Counted from the stretch's first letter, positions 18,587 through 28,677 are shown. The stretch is DNA of 64,000 bases from Rothia sp. P100 (GCF_023712425.1 NZ_JAMAYG010000004.1:310001-374000); one strand, 5' to 3'. The notes: generated by a model not told the origin, from the sequence alone. Made by a program: numbers and translations.

Positions 18587-19708
18587 TCAGTTTGATGCTG
18601 GTGGCGAGTTGCCGGCTTGTTCGGCGCGAATGCCTTGAATAATCAGCAACGCGGCTTCCACCTCTGGCACGCTGGTCAATTCTTCTGCGGTGGGGATGCC
18701 GGGGTAGATGTGCTGTGCCAGCATAAGGGCTGCCTCCTGAAGCTGTCTTTCGTTCAGGTAGGTGGTCAGTGATGGGCCTGGTGTTGATGGGAAGCCTAGG
18801 AGAACTTCAGCAAGGAGCAGGGCGGGGTGATGCCATGCGCTACCCTCAGCATCTAGCGCCCTGACTGCTAGGTTCCCCGTGCTCAGGGCAGGGGGCTGGG
18901 CAACGGATAAGACCACATTGAGAGGCGAGAAGTCTCCACTGGTTAACACAGACTGGTGGGGGCTGACTGCCAAAAGGGTCTCGAGGTTACCCCGTACCCG
19001 GGCAAGGTGATCTGGAGGCAGATCACCGCTAACCACCATTCGCTCTAGCCCTTTGAGCACCAAAGCGGGGGAAGTGAGTGAACCGGGGCTGCTTGCTTTG
19101 GGGTCAGCTAGCGCCAGCTGCTGCCTGAACCCTTCAATGGTCTTCTGCTGGGCAGGGGAGCGGAGCACCGCCGTCCACAGGTCTAGGTAAGCTCGCAGAG
19201 CTAAAGCAGCCTGCTGAGACCCCTGGACCATGAGTTCAGCGCAGCTTTTCAGTTCGCTGGTTGCACCTGAAGCTAGGTCTTCCATCATGAGAGTGCGGCG
19301 GCCATCGTCAGAAGCAAGTAGCTGCGGGTAGACACCGGGCACCAGTTCATCCAAGGCGGCTAAACCGTGCTTTTCCCTCAGGTAACCAAAGCCCCCAGAA
19401 TTACTAGCAGCATCGCGACGGCGGAAAAACTTGACGATGCGGCTGCTCGTAGCGCTCACGGTGCCGCCCGGGGAAGTATCCGAGCCTTCGAAGACCAGGC
19501 GCAAAACCACCGACCGCATACCTGCTGACAAAATCTTTACCGCGCCCACCCTGCATCCTGATGTCTGCTCAGCGAAATCAAGCATGGCGGCCGCTAGGCG
19601 CGCGAAAGCAGCCGAGGTCACCGGTGACTCAGTGCTAGACGGAGTGTAGGCGTCAGCGGCAGCCGCTATCAGTACGGCGAAACGAGGGGATGAAGCTGAC
19701 ATGGTCAC
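18587..19708 (-). CDS. Aminoglycoside-phosphotransferase-fold protein of unknown substrate
   Basis: 373 aa. A kinase-like layout is visible: SSRIVKFFRRRD with a possible nucleotide lysine Lys93, a FGYLREKHGLAALDELVPGVYPQLLA hinge-like stretch, MMEDL, then a catalytic loop SGDFSPLNVV (Asp259, Asn264) and ALDAEGSAWHHPALLLAEVLL (Asp286, Glu288). The usual first His of HxDxxxxN is Ser257. It resembles the APH/choline-kinase superfamily; the substrate is unknown and resistance should not be assumed. The start is GTG 19706-19708 or ATG 19700-19702. It is divergent from miaB with only about 30 bases between. Confidence 0.65.
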   Translation of the reverse strand: MTMSASSPRFAVLIAAAADAYTPSSTESPVTSAAFARLAAAMLDFAEQTSGCRVGAVKILSAGMRSVVLRLVFEGSDTSPGGTVSATSSRIVKFFRRRDAASNSGGFGYLREKHGLAALDELVPGVYPQLLASDDGRRTLMMEDLASGATSELKSCAELMVQGSQQAALALRAYLDLWTAVLRSPAQQKTIEGFRQQLALADPKASSPGSLTSPALVLKGLERMVVSGDLPPDHLARVRGNLETLLAVSPHQSVLTSGDFSPLNVVLSVAQPPALSTGNLAVRALDAEGSAWHHPALLLAEVLLGFPSTPGPSLTTYLNERQLQEAALMLAQHIYPGIPTAEELTSVPEVEAALLIIQGIRAEQAGNSPPASN

Positions 19709-19737
19709 TATTATCGCCTATCTAGTACCCTAGAGAA

Positions 19738-21252
19738 GTGAGTATTGACGTATCAGTAGAGAAGCCAGAAGAAACAACCACAACCCGCACCTACGAGGTG
19801 CGCACGTTTGGTTGTCAGATGAACGTACACGATTCAGAGCGCATGAGCGGTCTGCTGGAATCCAGCGGCTATGTGCCTGCTGAGGACGGCGAGCGTGCTG
19901 ACCTGGTGGTCTTTAACACCTGCGCGGTGCGCGAGAACGCCGATAACAAGCTCTACGGCAACCTGGGCATGCTCAAGCAAGTCAAAGACGTTCACACCGA
20001 TATGCAGATTGCTGTGGGTGGCTGTCTGGCGCAGAAAGACCAAAACACCATTATTGAGAAGGCTCCCTGGGTCGATGTGGTCTTCGGTACCCACAACATT
20101 GGCTCACTTCCCACCCTGCTTGAACGTGCTCGCCACAACAACAAAGCTGAGGCTGAGCTGCTGGAATCCCTGGAGGTTTTCCCCTCAACCCTGCCCACCA
20201 AACGCGATAAGGTCTACTCAGGCTGGGTCTCTATCTCGGTGGGCTGTAACAATACCTGCACCTTCTGTATTGTGCCCTCCCTGCGCGGTAAGGAACAGGA
20301 CCGCCGCCCCGGCGAGATCTTGGCTGAGGTACAGGCATTAGTAGACGACGGCGCTATTGAGGTCACTCTTCTGGGCCAGAACGTGAATTCCTACGGTGTA
20401 GGCTTTGGCGACCGCCAGGCTTTTTCTAAACTTCTGCGGGCCTGCGGTGAGATTGAGGGCCTAGAACGCATCCGTTTTACCAGCCCTCACCCTGCCATGT
20501 TCACCGATGACGTCATCGACGCAATGGCAGAGACCCCCAACGTCATGCCCGTGCTGCACATGCCTCTGCAGTCCGGTTCGGATAAGGTGCTCAAAGATAT
20601 GAAGCGCTCCTACCGCTCCAAGAAGTTCTTGGGGATTCTGGAGAAGGTCCGCGAGCGCATCCCTGAGGCTGTTATTACCACCGATATCATTGTGGGCTTC
20701 CCCGGTGAAACTGAAGAAGACTTCGCTGAGACTCTGCGCGTGGTTGAAGAGTCACGCTTCTCCTCGGCTTTTACTTTCCAGTACTCGATCCGCCCCGGCA
20801 CCCCGGCTGCTACCATGCCTAACCAGGTGCCCAAGGCTGTGGTGCAGGAACGGTATGAGCGCCTGACTGCCCTGCAGGACCGCATTGCCGGTGAAGAGAA
20901 CCGTAAGCAGATGGGCAAGACCGTCGAGCTCATGGTCACCGCTGAATCAGGGCGCAAGGCTGAGCAGACCCACCGACTTTCTGGCCGTGCCCGAGATCAG
21001 CGTCTGGTGCACTTCTCTGTGCCTACCGGTTGCGAAATACCCCGTCCCGGTGACCTGGTCACTCTACCCATCACCGAAGCCGGTTCCTTCCACCTGATTT
21101 CAGACCCGGACGCCAGCCAGTACTCGGTGCGCCGCTCGCGTGCAGGGGATGCCTGGGACCGAGCACAGGCTGATTCGTGTGGTACCGGCACCACCCAGGT
21201 TCCTGGCTCTCCGGTATCTTTGGGTCTCCCGACCATCGTGAAGCGCTCATGA
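19738..21252 (+). CDS. miaB: tRNA-2-methylthio-N6-isopentenyladenosine-37 synthase
   Basis: Radical-SAM methylthiotransferase that modifies i6A37 of tRNAs reading UNN codons. 504 aa. The N-terminal cluster cysteines are Cys26 (FGCQMN), Cys62 (NTCAVR) and Cys96 (GGCLAQ). The radical-SAM triad is Cys170, Cys174 and Cys177 in [11 protein letters not shown]-terminal TRAM domain ([10 protein letters not shown]...GDLVTLPIT) follows. GTG 19738 is the start. The stop overlaps the miaA ATG (ATGA), coupling the two steps of the same modification. Confidence 0.97.
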   Translation: MSIDVSVEKPEETTTTRTYEVRTFGCQMNVHDSERMSGLLESSGYVPAEDGERADLVVFNTCAVRENADNKLYGNLGMLKQVKDVHTDMQIAVGGCLAQKDQNTIIEKAPWVDVVFGTHNIGSLPTLLERARHNNKAEAELLESLEVFPSTLPTKRDKVYSGWVSISVGCNNTCTFCIVPSLRGKEQDRRPGEILAEVQALVDDGAIEVTLLGQNVNSYGVGFGDRQAFSKLLRACGEIEGLERIRFTSPHPAMFTDDVIDAMAETPNVMPVLHMPLQSGSDKVLKDMKRSYRSKKFLGILEKVRERIPEAVITTDIIVGFPGETEEDFAETLRVVEESRFSSAFTFQYSIRPGTPAATMPNQVPKAVVQERYERLTALQDRIAGEENRKQMGKTVELMVTAESGRKAEQTHRLSGRARDQRLVHFSVPTGCEIPRPGDLVTLPITEAGSFHLISDPDASQYSVRRSRAGDAWDRAQADSCGTGTTQVPGSPVSLGLPTIVKRS

Positions 21253-22253
21253 CATCTTCCGCTGATGGAACCGCTGAGCTGGCGCACCCCACTGTCGCTA
21301 GTGCTCTGCCGGTCATTGCCATCGTCGGCCCAACGGGTAGCGGCAAGTCTGATCTTGCTATCGACCTCGCCCTCACCTTAGGAGGGGAGTGCATCAACGC
21401 TGATTCTATGCAGTTTTACCGCGGTATGGACATCGGCACCGCTAAAATTACCGCTGAGGAAATGCGCGGGGTGCCCCACCACATGCTGGATATTCTGGAC
21501 GTCACCGAGGAAGCTTCGGTCGCCGTTTTTCAGCAGCAGGTGCGTCAGAGGATTGCTGAAATTCAGGGCCGTGGCCGTTATTCCATCGTGGTGGGCGGCT
21601 CTGGTCTCTACGTACGAGCAGCTCTAGATGTGCTGGAATTCCCAGATACGGACCCGGCTGTACGTGCTGCCCTGGAAGATGAACTCAAAGCCAAGGGCCC
21701 CGGTGTTTTACACGCCCGGCTACTGCAGGTAGACCCTGAATCAGCGGCACGGGTCAAGGACGACCGCCGGCTGGTGCGAGCCTTGGAGGTCTACCAGGTG
21801 ACCGGTCGGCCCTTTTCGTCCTTTATGCCTACCCGTCAGTATGTCCAGCCTTCCCTGCAAATTGGTCTTAACGGAGACCGGGCACAGCTGCACGAACGCC
21901 TGCATGAGCGCGTGGTTCTCATGGAAAAGGCCGGTCTGCTGGCTGAAGTAGAGACACTGGAGGCACGTGGACTACGTCAGAGCAAGACGGCCTCTAGAGC
22001 TATCGGCTACCGTGAATTCTTGCGTCTTTTGGATGCTGAGCGCGGCCAGTTGCCTCAGGGCGAGAAGTACACGGTGGAAAAAGCCATCGACGATACAGTG
22101 ACCGCAACTCGCCAGTTCGCACGCCGGCAGATCACCTGGTTCTCGGCTGATCCTAGGGTGACCTGGCTGGATTGGTCAGATGCTGAGAACGCCGACCGAG
22201 CGATAGAGGCGATCCGACAGTTTGAGGCTACAAGCCCTGCCCAGAGCAACTAG
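21249..22253 (+). CDS. miaA: tRNA dimethylallyltransferase
   Basis: Transfers the dimethylallyl group to A37 of tRNA, producing the substrate of MiaB. From ATG 21249 it is 334 aa. P-loop [14 protein letters not shown], then [33 protein letters not shown], and [18 protein letters not shown]. The ATG overlaps the miaB TGA by four bases, which is why I reject the longer upstream frame. Confidence 0.97.
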   Translation: MTSSADGTAELAHPTVASALPVIAIVGPTGSGKSDLAIDLALTLGGECINADSMQFYRGMDIGTAKITAEEMRGVPHHMLDILDVTEEASVAVFQQQVRQRIAEIQGRGRYSIVVGGSGLYVRAALDVLEFPDTDPAVRAALEDELKAKGPGVLHARLLQVDPESAARVKDDRRLVRALEVYQVTGRPFSSFMPTRQYVQPSLQIGLNGDRAQLHERLHERVVLMEKAGLLAEVETLEARGLRQSKTASRAIGYREFLRLLDAERGQLPQGEKYTVEKAIDDTVTATRQFARRQITWFSADPRVTWLDWSDAENADRAIEAIRQFEATSPAQSN

Positions 22254-22308
22254 ACTGAGGGGCAGATGAATAGGTCTATTGTGAGACCAACGACCGAAAG
22301 GGATACCA

Positions 22309-23265
22309 GTGGCTACCCACGTATATGAAGCTCCTGTCTGGGGAGATCTCACCGCCAAAACCTTGACGAAGGGGCATGCAACGGGCAACGATTTTATTTT
22401 TATCACTGACTCCTTAGGTGAGCTGGACCTTCCTGCTGAACTGATTGCACAGGTAACTGACCGCCACTTCGGTATTGGTGCAGACGGATTTATCCGCGCG
22501 GTCAAAACCAAAAACCTGGACTTTGCCAGCCACTTGCTAGAAGCCCATCCCGAGGCCACATGGTTTATGGACTACCGTAACGGTGATGGTTCCATCGCTG
22601 AGATGTGCGGCAACGGCGTGCGCGCTTTCGTGGACTACCTGCTCAGTGAAGGCCTAATTGAACTTGAAGAAGGTGGACGCCTCCTCATCGGCACCCGAGC
22701 AGGTGTCAAAGCCGTGGCTAAAACTGATACTGGCTACGCCATCGATATGGGCCCCTGGGGCTTCATCAACGGTGACATGGCACGCGATAACGGCACTGAC
22801 GCCCAGGTTACCGCTAAGGGCCTCAAAACCCCGCGCGGCGCACTCTCCATCACCATGGGTAACCCCCACACCGTGGTCATGTTAGGGACCGACGGCAAAC
22901 TGGATGGACTCAACCTGCACGAGGCCCCTAAAGTTTCACCCCGACCACCTGAAGGTACCAACGTCGAATTCGTGGTCCCCGAAGAAATCTCAGCAGAAGA
23001 CGGCGACCCAGCCACCGAAAATATCGGCCAAATCCGCATGCGCGTCCACGAACGCGGCGTCGGCGAAACCCTCTCCTGCGGCACCGGCGCCTGCGCAGCT
23101 GCAGCAGCCACCCGTTTCTGGGGCGGAGACGAGGCCCCCGATGAGTGGTTGGTGCGTGTCCCCGGTGGCACCTTAGCAGTCACCTTCGTGCTCGGACCGG
23201 ACGAACTTGAACACGTCGTCCTCGCCGGGCCCGCCACCATGGTAGGTAAAATCCTTCTCGGCTAG
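22309..23265 (+). CDS. dapF: Diaminopimelate epimerase
   Basis: Interconverts LL- and meso-diaminopimelate without a cofactor, using two cysteines. 318 aa. Catalytic Cys100 is in AEMCGNGVRAF and Cys257 in LSCGTGACAAAAATRF; TKGHATGNDFIF is the N-terminal signature. GTG 22309 follows GAAAGGGA. It lies 55 bases after miaA, the usual actinobacterial order. Confidence 0.97.
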   Translation: MATHVYEAPVWGDLTAKTLTKGHATGNDFIFITDSLGELDLPAELIAQVTDRHFGIGADGFIRAVKTKNLDFASHLLEAHPEATWFMDYRNGDGSIAEMCGNGVRAFVDYLLSEGLIELEEGGRLLIGTRAGVKAVAKTDTGYAIDMGPWGFINGDMARDNGTDAQVTAKGLKTPRGALSITMGNPHTVVMLGTDGKLDGLNLHEAPKVSPRPPEGTNVEFVVPEEISAEDGDPATENIGQIRMRVHERGVGETLSCGTGACAAAAATRFWGGDEAPDEWLVRVPGGTLAVTFVLGPDELEHVVLAGPATMVGKILLG

Positions 23266-23274
23266 GAAGAAAAC

Positions 23275-23314
23275 GAGAGGTAGCGGCTGCTAGAACGCGG
23301 CCGCTCAAACTCTC
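23275..23314. terminator. Bidirectional hairpin between dapF and the methyltransferase
   Basis: GAGAG-N2-AGCGGC (23275-23287) pairs with GCCGCT-N4-CTCTC (23300-23314). It serves convergent genes; no long T-tract. Confidence 0.6.
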
Positions 23315-23318
23315 ATGG

Positions 23319-23927
23319 TTATTCTGCGGGGTTGTGTACCTGCAGGATGCGGAAGCCCTTGGAGGTAGCGTAGCGGCTAACCTCCAGGGCCGGGAACTGA
23401 GCGCTCAGCCACTTTTGCAGAGAATCAGAGCCCAGATTCTTTTGGACCACCAGGTAGGCAGATCCACCGGGGGAGAGTCGAGGCAACCACCGGTGCATGA
23501 TGTCGTGTAAGACCTCTTTACCTACCCGAATGGGAGGGTTAGACCAGATCGTGTCAAAGGTGAGATCCTCGGGTAATGACTCAGGGCTACCCACCGTCAC
23601 ATTGGACAGCCCCAGCTTAGCTGCATTCATCTCGGTGAGTTGGGCTGAACGAGAGTTCACATCAACGCCGTAGACCGCAGCTGCTGGTGCCCGCATTGCT
23701 AGGGTAAGGGTAATGGGGCCCCAACCACATCCAATATCCAAGAGGTGGCGGCCGGTAGGTTCGGGAGCCTCGTCCAGCAAAATCTTGGTGCCCTTATCGA
23801 CGCCACCGGGGCTGAAAATACCGCCCGCTGTCATCACAGTGACTTTCTGCCCTGCCAGCTCAACAGAGAGGGGCTTAGGGGTGAAGTCTCCGGTGGGGTT
23901 TTCAGAAAAATAGTGCGCTGAACTCAT
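23319..23927 (-). CDS. Class I SAM methyltransferase, RsmC/RlmG-like
   Basis: A 202-aa single-domain methyltransferase. SAM-binding motif I is HLLDIGCGWGPITLTLA, the acidic loop is VYGVDVNSRSAQL, and motif IV is WSNPPIRVGK. The NPPI motif and the overall N-terminal HYFSENPTGDF/GGIFSPGGVDKGT pattern match the catalytic half of RsmC (16S rRNA m2G1207). The rRNA target is inferred from the family. It is convergent with dapF. Confidence 0.85.
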   Translation of the reverse strand: MSSAHYFSENPTGDFTPKPLSVELAGQKVTVMTAGGIFSPGGVDKGTKILLDEAPEPTGRHLLDIGCGWGPITLTLAMRAPAAAVYGVDVNSRSAQLTEMNAAKLGLSNVTVGSPESLPEDLTFDTIWSNPPIRVGKEVLHDIMHRWLPRLSPGGSAYLVVQKNLGSDSLQKWLSAQFPALEVSRYATSKGFRILQVHNPAE

Positions 23928-24085
23928 AGACTACTATTTTACGCCACCCGGCGAACCAGGTAGACAGTGGTGACTTCCTGGTAAGAACAACACGATACCC
24001 GGTAGGCACGGGGCTTAAGCCACCAAAGAACACCCCCACCTTTTAGCCCGCACCCACTGCCCCTAGCGCTCTCACCCCGGTAGAA

Positions 24086-24101
24086 TAGAACACAGTTTCT
24101 A
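24086..24101 (+). promoter_or_regulatory. Weak SOS-box-like palindrome upstream of hflX-dinG
   Basis: TAGAACACAGTTTCTA keeps the outer TAGAA-N6-TTCTA dyad of the boxes found near recA and lexA but lacks the inner GTTC register. It overlaps a -10-like TAGAAT (24081-24086) and ends 17 bases before the hflX ATG. Confidence 0.35.
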
Positions 24102-24118
24102 AACCTGAGAAAGGCACT

Positions 24119-25720
24119 ATGACCGAAAACGCAAACCCCAGCCAGACCGCACATCTGCCATCTGATGAGCAGCTCCGCCTCACCGTTGACAGGGTGCTAG
24201 GTAGGGCAGAAAGCAGCGGGAACGTGCTGGGCGAACGCGCTCGCGAGCTTTCAAATAACCAGAGCGAACATTCCTCCTATGATGGTGAACAGCAGGATCT
24301 TGAAGAACGTCGTGCGCTACGCCGCGTGGCCGGTCTGTCTACCGAGCTTGAGGATGTCACTGAAGTCGAATACCGCCAGCTACGCCTTGAACGCGTGGTG
24401 CTAGCAGGTGTCTGGAGTGAAGGGACCTTGGCTGAGGCAGAGAACTCTCTGCGAGAGCTCGCCGCACTGGCTGAGACCGCTGGTTCTGAGGTTCTAGACG
24501 GTCTGGTACAGCGCCGCCTCAAGCCGGATCCCGGTACTTTTTTGGGCTCCGGTAAAGTGCTTGAACTCAAAGATATCGTTGAATCGACAGGTGCCGATAC
24601 AGTCATCGTGGACGCCGAGCTGGCCCCCTCCCAGCGTCGTGCTATTGAAGATATCGTCAAGGTTAAGGTCATTGACCGAACCGCTTTGATTCTGGATATC
24701 TTTGCCCAGCACGCTAAGTCCCGTGAAGGTAAAGCACAGGTTGAGCTCGCTCAGCTGGAGTACATGCTGCCCCGTCTGCGCGGTTGGGGTGCTTCCCTTT
24801 CTCGCCAGGCCGGTGGCCGTGCTGCCGGTGGCGAAGGTATTGGTTCACGTGGGCCCGGTGAAACCAAGATTGAGCTGGACCGCCGCCGCCTGCGCGCCCG
24901 TATGGCTAAGCTCAAGCGCGAAATCGCTGCGATGGCACCGGCCCGCGAAACCAAGCGTCTTAACCGCAAGCGAAACCGGGTGCCCTCGGTGGCTATTGCC
25001 GGCTACACCAACGCCGGTAAATCCTCGCTTCTTAACCGCCTCACGGATGCTGGCGTGCTGGTTGAAAACGCTCTCTTTGCCACCCTTGACCCCACTGTGC
25101 GTAAGGCGCAAACTCCGGATGGGGTTGGCTATACCCTCTCTGATACCGTAGGTTTTGTACGATCACTGCCCACTCAACTGGTGGAGGCCTTCCGCTCCAC
25201 CCTCGAAGAGGTAGCGGATGCTGATGTGATTGTGCACGTGGTCGATGTGTCCCACCCTGACCCCGAGGGGCAGATTCACTCGGTGCGTGAAGTCATTACA
25301 GAGGTTGAGGCTCAGAACATTCCTGAGATTATCGTGCTCAACAAGGTTGATGCTGCGGACCCCTACGTAGTTGAACGCCTGCGTCAGCGCGAACCCAACC
25401 ACGTGGTGGTCTCTGCCCGTACCGGTGAAGGCATTGAGGAGCTGCAGCAGAAAATTGCTGACACCATTCCTCGCCCCTCCATCGAACTAAACCTGCTGGT
25501 GCCCTATTCCCACGGTGAGATTGTTTCCCGTCTGCATCAGTGGGATGCCGAAATCCTGCGCACTGCCTTTGTCTCCGATGGAACCTACGTTCAAGCGCTG
25601 GTGCGCGATGAGGTTGCCTCAGAACTATCGGAGTTTGTTCTAGATGATGAACTCTTTGAAATTCTGCAACTCGAAATCGATGAGGCGGTGGCTGCTGGCG
25701 CCGTCGAAACCACCCGTTAA
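24119..25720 (+). CDS. hflX: Ribosome-associated GTPase HflX
   Basis: HflX splits or rescues stalled ribosomes under stress. 533 aa. N-terminal HflX domain (LVQRRLKPDPGTFLGSGKVLEL), a coiled middle with GGEGIGSRGPGETKIELDRRRLRARMAKLKRE, then the G domain: G1 GYTNAGKSSLLN, G3 DTVGF, G4 NKVD. A C-terminal domain follows. Residues 1-80 are a poorly conserved acidic extension. The stop overlaps the dinG ATG (TAATG). Confidence 0.95.
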   Translation: MTENANPSQTAHLPSDEQLRLTVDRVLGRAESSGNVLGERARELSNNQSEHSSYDGEQQDLEERRALRRVAGLSTELEDVTEVEYRQLRLERVVLAGVWSEGTLAEAENSLRELAALAETAGSEVLDGLVQRRLKPDPGTFLGSGKVLELKDIVESTGADTVIVDAELAPSQRRAIEDIVKVKVIDRTALILDIFAQHAKSREGKAQVELAQLEYMLPRLRGWGASLSRQAGGRAAGGEGIGSRGPGETKIELDRRRLRARMAKLKREIAAMAPARETKRLNRKRNRVPSVAIAGYTNAGKSSLLNRLTDAGVLVENALFATLDPTVRKAQTPDGVGYTLSDTVGFVRSLPTQLVEAFRSTLEEVADADVIVHVVDVSHPDPEGQIHSVREVITEVEAQNIPEIIVLNKVDAADPYVVERLRQREPNHVVVSARTGEGIEELQQKIADTIPRPSIELNLLVPYSHGEIVSRLHQWDAEILRTAFVSDGTYVQALVRDEVASELSEFVLDDELFEILQLEIDEAVAAGAVETTR

Positions 25721-27753
25721 TGAGTGAAACCGTCAGTGCACCTACCGGGCAGGAGCTAGAAACCCTGCCCGGTGCTAAATCTGCTCTAGAACTTCTTGAC
25801 ACGGTGGTGGAGCGCAGCGGAGGCCAAAAACGGGACGGCCAGCGCACCATGGCAGCACACGTTGCCCGCTCGCTGGAGACTGAAAAGCACCTGCTGGTTC
25901 AGGCGGGCACCGGCACTGGTAAGTCCTTGGGGTACCTGGTCCCTGCCATTGTTTCGGCCCAGCACAGCGAGAAACCCATCATCGTTGCCACCGCTACTCT
26001 GGCGCTACAGTCCCAAATTGTACACCGAGATATCCCGCGCCTTCTCGAGGCGCTGGGGGACCAACCCGAACACGAAACTGATGTAGCCATCCTCAAGGGT
26101 CGCAATAACTATGCCTGCCTGCACAAGGTTGAAGGCGGCTACCCTGATGACGACGGTGACACCCTTTTCGAAATGGACGCTGCCACTGGCGCTACCGGCA
26201 AATTGGGTGAAGAGATTCTCCGCCTGCGCTCCTGGGTGCAGACCACCGATACCGGCGACCGCGATGAGCTGCTTCCGGGTGTCAGTGACCGCGCCTGGCG
26301 ACAAGTTTCAGTAACTGCCTCGGAATGTCTGGGACGTAAGTGCCCCCTCATTGAGGAATGCTTTAGCGAAAATGCCCGCACCCAGGCAGCCGATGCAGAT
26401 ATCGTCATCACTAACCACGCGCTCTTGGCGATCAACGCCTTTGAGGGCGTCAACGTTCTGCCTGAACACGAGGTCGTAATTATCGACGAGGCTCACGAAC
26501 TCGCGGACCGAGTGACCGGTGCGGTGACTGGCGGGCTTTCACCTCTCATGGTCAGCAAGGTTGCTCGCAGCGTCCGCAAACACACCACAGCCGACCACAA
26601 AGCCTTAGAACAAGCGGCTTTGAAACTGGATGATGCTCTCAACGGTGTGCCTGCTGAACTGATGGCCAGGGGGTTGCCTGACCGCGTCGCTGCGGCCATG
26701 GAGCAGGTGCGCGATGCCGCTCGTTCTGCCCTTACTGATACTAAGTCGGGTGAAAAGGATGCGGATGCTGGCCGGCAGATGACGCGGGCTAGCCTCACCG
26801 AGGTACACGACACCGCCGAGAAAATGCTGCAGGCAGACCCTCAACACCAGGTAATTTGGGTGTCCCGCCAGGGCTCGTGGGAGCCGGGTCGTGGTTACGT
26901 GGCAGCCTCCGATGATGATCCTGCAACCCTCAACATCGCCCCTATTTCTGTTGCGGGTTACCTGCGCGAAGGTCTCTTTGACGGCCGCACCGTGGTGCTC
27001 ACCTCGGCAACGCTGGCACTGGGGGAGTCCTTTGAAGCAACAGCTGGCGCCCTGGGTCTCATGGGTTCAGGCGCGCCCCGCTGGGATGCTATCGATGTGG
27101 GTTCGCCTTTCAACTACCCCAAACAGGGGGTTCTCTACCTAGCATCAGACCTACCCAAGCCCGGACGTGGGGTATCAATAGAACAGCTGGACCGCATCGT
27201 TGAGCTGGTGGCTGCCTCCGGCGGCGGTGCACTGGGCCTCTTTTCTTCCAAACGAGGTGCGGAACTTGCCGCCGAATATGTGCGTGAGCGAACTGACCTC
27301 AACATCCTCTTACAGGGAGAATCATCCCTGCGAGCACTGGTTAAGGAATTCGTGGAAGATACAAATTCCTGCCTCTTTGGCACCATGAGCCTGTGGCAGG
27401 GAGTGGACGCCCCGGGGGATTCCTGCCGCCTGGTCATTATGGATCGTATCCCCTTCCCTCGGCCGGATGACCCGCTTTCACAGGCACGTTCGCGTGCTGT
27501 CGCCAAGAACGGTGGTAACGGTTTTATGGCGGTATCAGCCACTCACGCGGCTGTTCGTATGGCTCAGGGTGCTGGACGTCTGGTGCGCTCAGTGAACGAC
27601 CGCGGTGTTGTTGCGGTTCTAGATTCGAGAATTGCTACCCAGCGGTACGGTAGTTATCTGGTGAAAACGCTGCCGCCTTTTTGGGCTACCCAGAATAAGA
27701 ACGTGGTGCTGGGCGCCTTAGAGCGTCTGGCGCAGACTGTTGAGACCCCCTAA
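25720..27753 (+). CDS. dinG: DinG/XPD-like ATP-dependent DNA helicase with Fe-S cluster
   Basis: A 677-aa superfamily 2 5'-to-3' helicase. Walker A QAGTGTGKS is at residues 61-69 and DEAH at 256-259. Four cysteines placed as in the XPD/DinG [4Fe-4S] domain are Cys133, Cys203, Cys208 and Cys214. Later motifs include LTSATLALGESF, WQGVDAPGDSCRLVIMDRIPFP and QGAGRLVRS. E. coli DinG is LexA-regulated; here lexA is the next gene, convergent, and a weak dyad lies before hflX. Translation is coupled to hflX by a TAATG overlap. Confidence 0.93.
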   Translation: MSETVSAPTGQELETLPGAKSALELLDTVVERSGGQKRDGQRTMAAHVARSLETEKHLLVQAGTGTGKSLGYLVPAIVSAQHSEKPIIVATATLALQSQIVHRDIPRLLEALGDQPEHETDVAILKGRNNYACLHKVEGGYPDDDGDTLFEMDAATGATGKLGEEILRLRSWVQTTDTGDRDELLPGVSDRAWRQVSVTASECLGRKCPLIEECFSENARTQAADADIVITNHALLAINAFEGVNVLPEHEVVIIDEAHELADRVTGAVTGGLSPLMVSKVARSVRKHTTADHKALEQAALKLDDALNGVPAELMARGLPDRVAAAMEQVRDAARSALTDTKSGEKDADAGRQMTRASLTEVHDTAEKMLQADPQHQVIWVSRQGSWEPGRGYVAASDDDPATLNIAPISVAGYLREGLFDGRTVVLTSATLALGESFEATAGALGLMGSGAPRWDAIDVGSPFNYPKQGVLYLASDLPKPGRGVSIEQLDRIVELVAASGGGALGLFSSKRGAELAAEYVRERTDLNILLQGESSLRALVKEFVEDTNSCLFGTMSLWQGVDAPGDSCRLVIMDRIPFPRPDDPLSQARSRAVAKNGGNGFMAVSATHAAVRMAQGAGRLVRSVNDRGVVAVLDSRIATQRYGSYLVKTLPPFWATQNKNVVLGALERLAQTVETP

Positions 27754-27767
27754 GGGTTTGGGTATAT

Positions 27768-27802
27768 AAGAAGGGCTAGGTCAGCATGACCTAGCCCTTC
27801 TT
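27768..27802. terminator. Bidirectional terminator between dinG and lexA
   Basis: AAGAAGGGCTAGGTCA (27768-27783) pairs perfectly with TGACCTAGCCCTTCTT (27787-27802) around a GCA loop. The A/T ends give T-tracts in both directions. Confidence 0.92.
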
Positions 27803-27824
27803 GTGTGAGATGGTACTTAGCGCT

Positions 27825-28538
27825 TTAGAGGCTACGCAGAACCGAGACGACCTTACCCATGATGGTGGCTCGGTCACCCAGGATTGGTTCATACTGGGTG
27901 TTCTGGGGCAGAAGCCAGGTGTGGCCGTCACGCTGGCGGAAGGTTTTGACCGTGGCCTCGTCCTCTAAGAGGGCTGCAACGATGTCACCATTTTGAGCGG
28001 TATTTTGGGTGCGGACTACGACCCAGTCACCGTCACAGATAGCGGCGTCGACCATGGAGTCGCCCTTGACCCTCAGCATGAAGAGATCGCCGTTTCCCAC
28101 TAGCTGGCGGGGCAGGGTCATGACATCTTCGATTGATTGTTCGGCGGCGATCGGTGAGCCAGCTGCGATACGGCCAACTAGAGGTACCGTTGCTAAGTCT
28201 TCGCTGCTCTGTTCGAAGGTCGGTAGGAGGGGTAGCCGAAGCACAGACGTCTCTGTAGCGGGTTCAGCCTGCTCACCCTCACCGAGAATCTCGATAGCGC
28301 GTGGACGTTTGGGGTCACGGCGAATGTAGCCCATCTCTTCAAGACGGCTCAGCTGATGAGTCACCGAAGAAAGAGACGCCAAGCCCACCAGGTCGCCAAT
28401 TTCTCGCATGGATGGCGGGTAACCGTGCTCGTCGATGGCCTCTGAAATGGCCTCCAGAATATTTTTCTGGCGGGCAGTAAGCGGGCGAGATCCCTTATTT
28501 CTAGGGCTGGCCGGAGTGTGCTGGGTGCGTTCGCTCAC
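27825..28538 (-). CDS. lexA: SOS repressor LexA
   Basis: A 237-aa repressor of the DNA-damage response. The winged-helix DNA-binding domain is residues about 20-85 ([44 protein letters not shown]). The self-cleavage site Ala126-Gly127 lies in [10 protein letters not shown], and the Ser161 (GDSM)/Lys198 (ATVKTF) dyad is intact. It is divergent from a LysM protein gene; several SOS-type boxes lie between them, so it is autoregulated. Confidence 0.98.
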   Translation of the reverse strand: MSERTQHTPASPRNKGSRPLTARQKNILEAISEAIDEHGYPPSMREIGDLVGLASLSSVTHQLSRLEEMGYIRRDPKRPRAIEILGEGEQAEPATETSVLRLPLLPTFEQSSEDLATVPLVGRIAAGSPIAAEQSIEDVMTLPRQLVGNGDLFMLRVKGDSMVDAAICDGDWVVVRTQNTAQNGDIVAALLEDEATVKTFRQRDGHTWLLPQNTQYEPILGDRATIMGKVVSVLRSL

Positions 28539-28631
28539 GGTGTGCTCGTCTCTGTTGGTCCTAAAATGTCAGCCACCTATTGTCTAATGATCCAGGTGGT
28601 CTTCTAAGACTATGCCACCAAAACAGTTTAT

Positions 28632-28647
28632 TCAAACATTTGTTCTA
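28632..28647. promoter_or_regulatory. SOS box 1 in the lexA/LysM divergent region
   Basis: TCAAACATTTGTTCTA, matching TCGAA-N6-TTCGA at all but two positions. Nearest to lexA (about 95 bases from its start). Confidence 0.7.
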
Positions 28648-28652
28648 ATTTT

Positions 28653-28668
28653 TCTCGACTATGTTCGA
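28653..28668. promoter_or_regulatory. Degenerate SOS box 2 (half site)
   Basis: The right half TATGTTCGA is perfect; the left half (TCTCGAC) is poor. In phase with box 1 at a 21-base interval, that is two helical turns. Confidence 0.4.
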
Positions 28669-28677
28669 GTTTTCTGA

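Noticed and set aside
18587-19708. Antibiotic (aminoglycoside) resistance gene
   Set aside because: Only the general kinase fold is visible; the catalytic His is replaced and there is no mobile context.
22734-23240. 168-aa reverse open frame opposite dapF
   Set aside because: Antisense to the catalytic region of dapF; Ser/Pro/Arg-rich as expected for a shadow.
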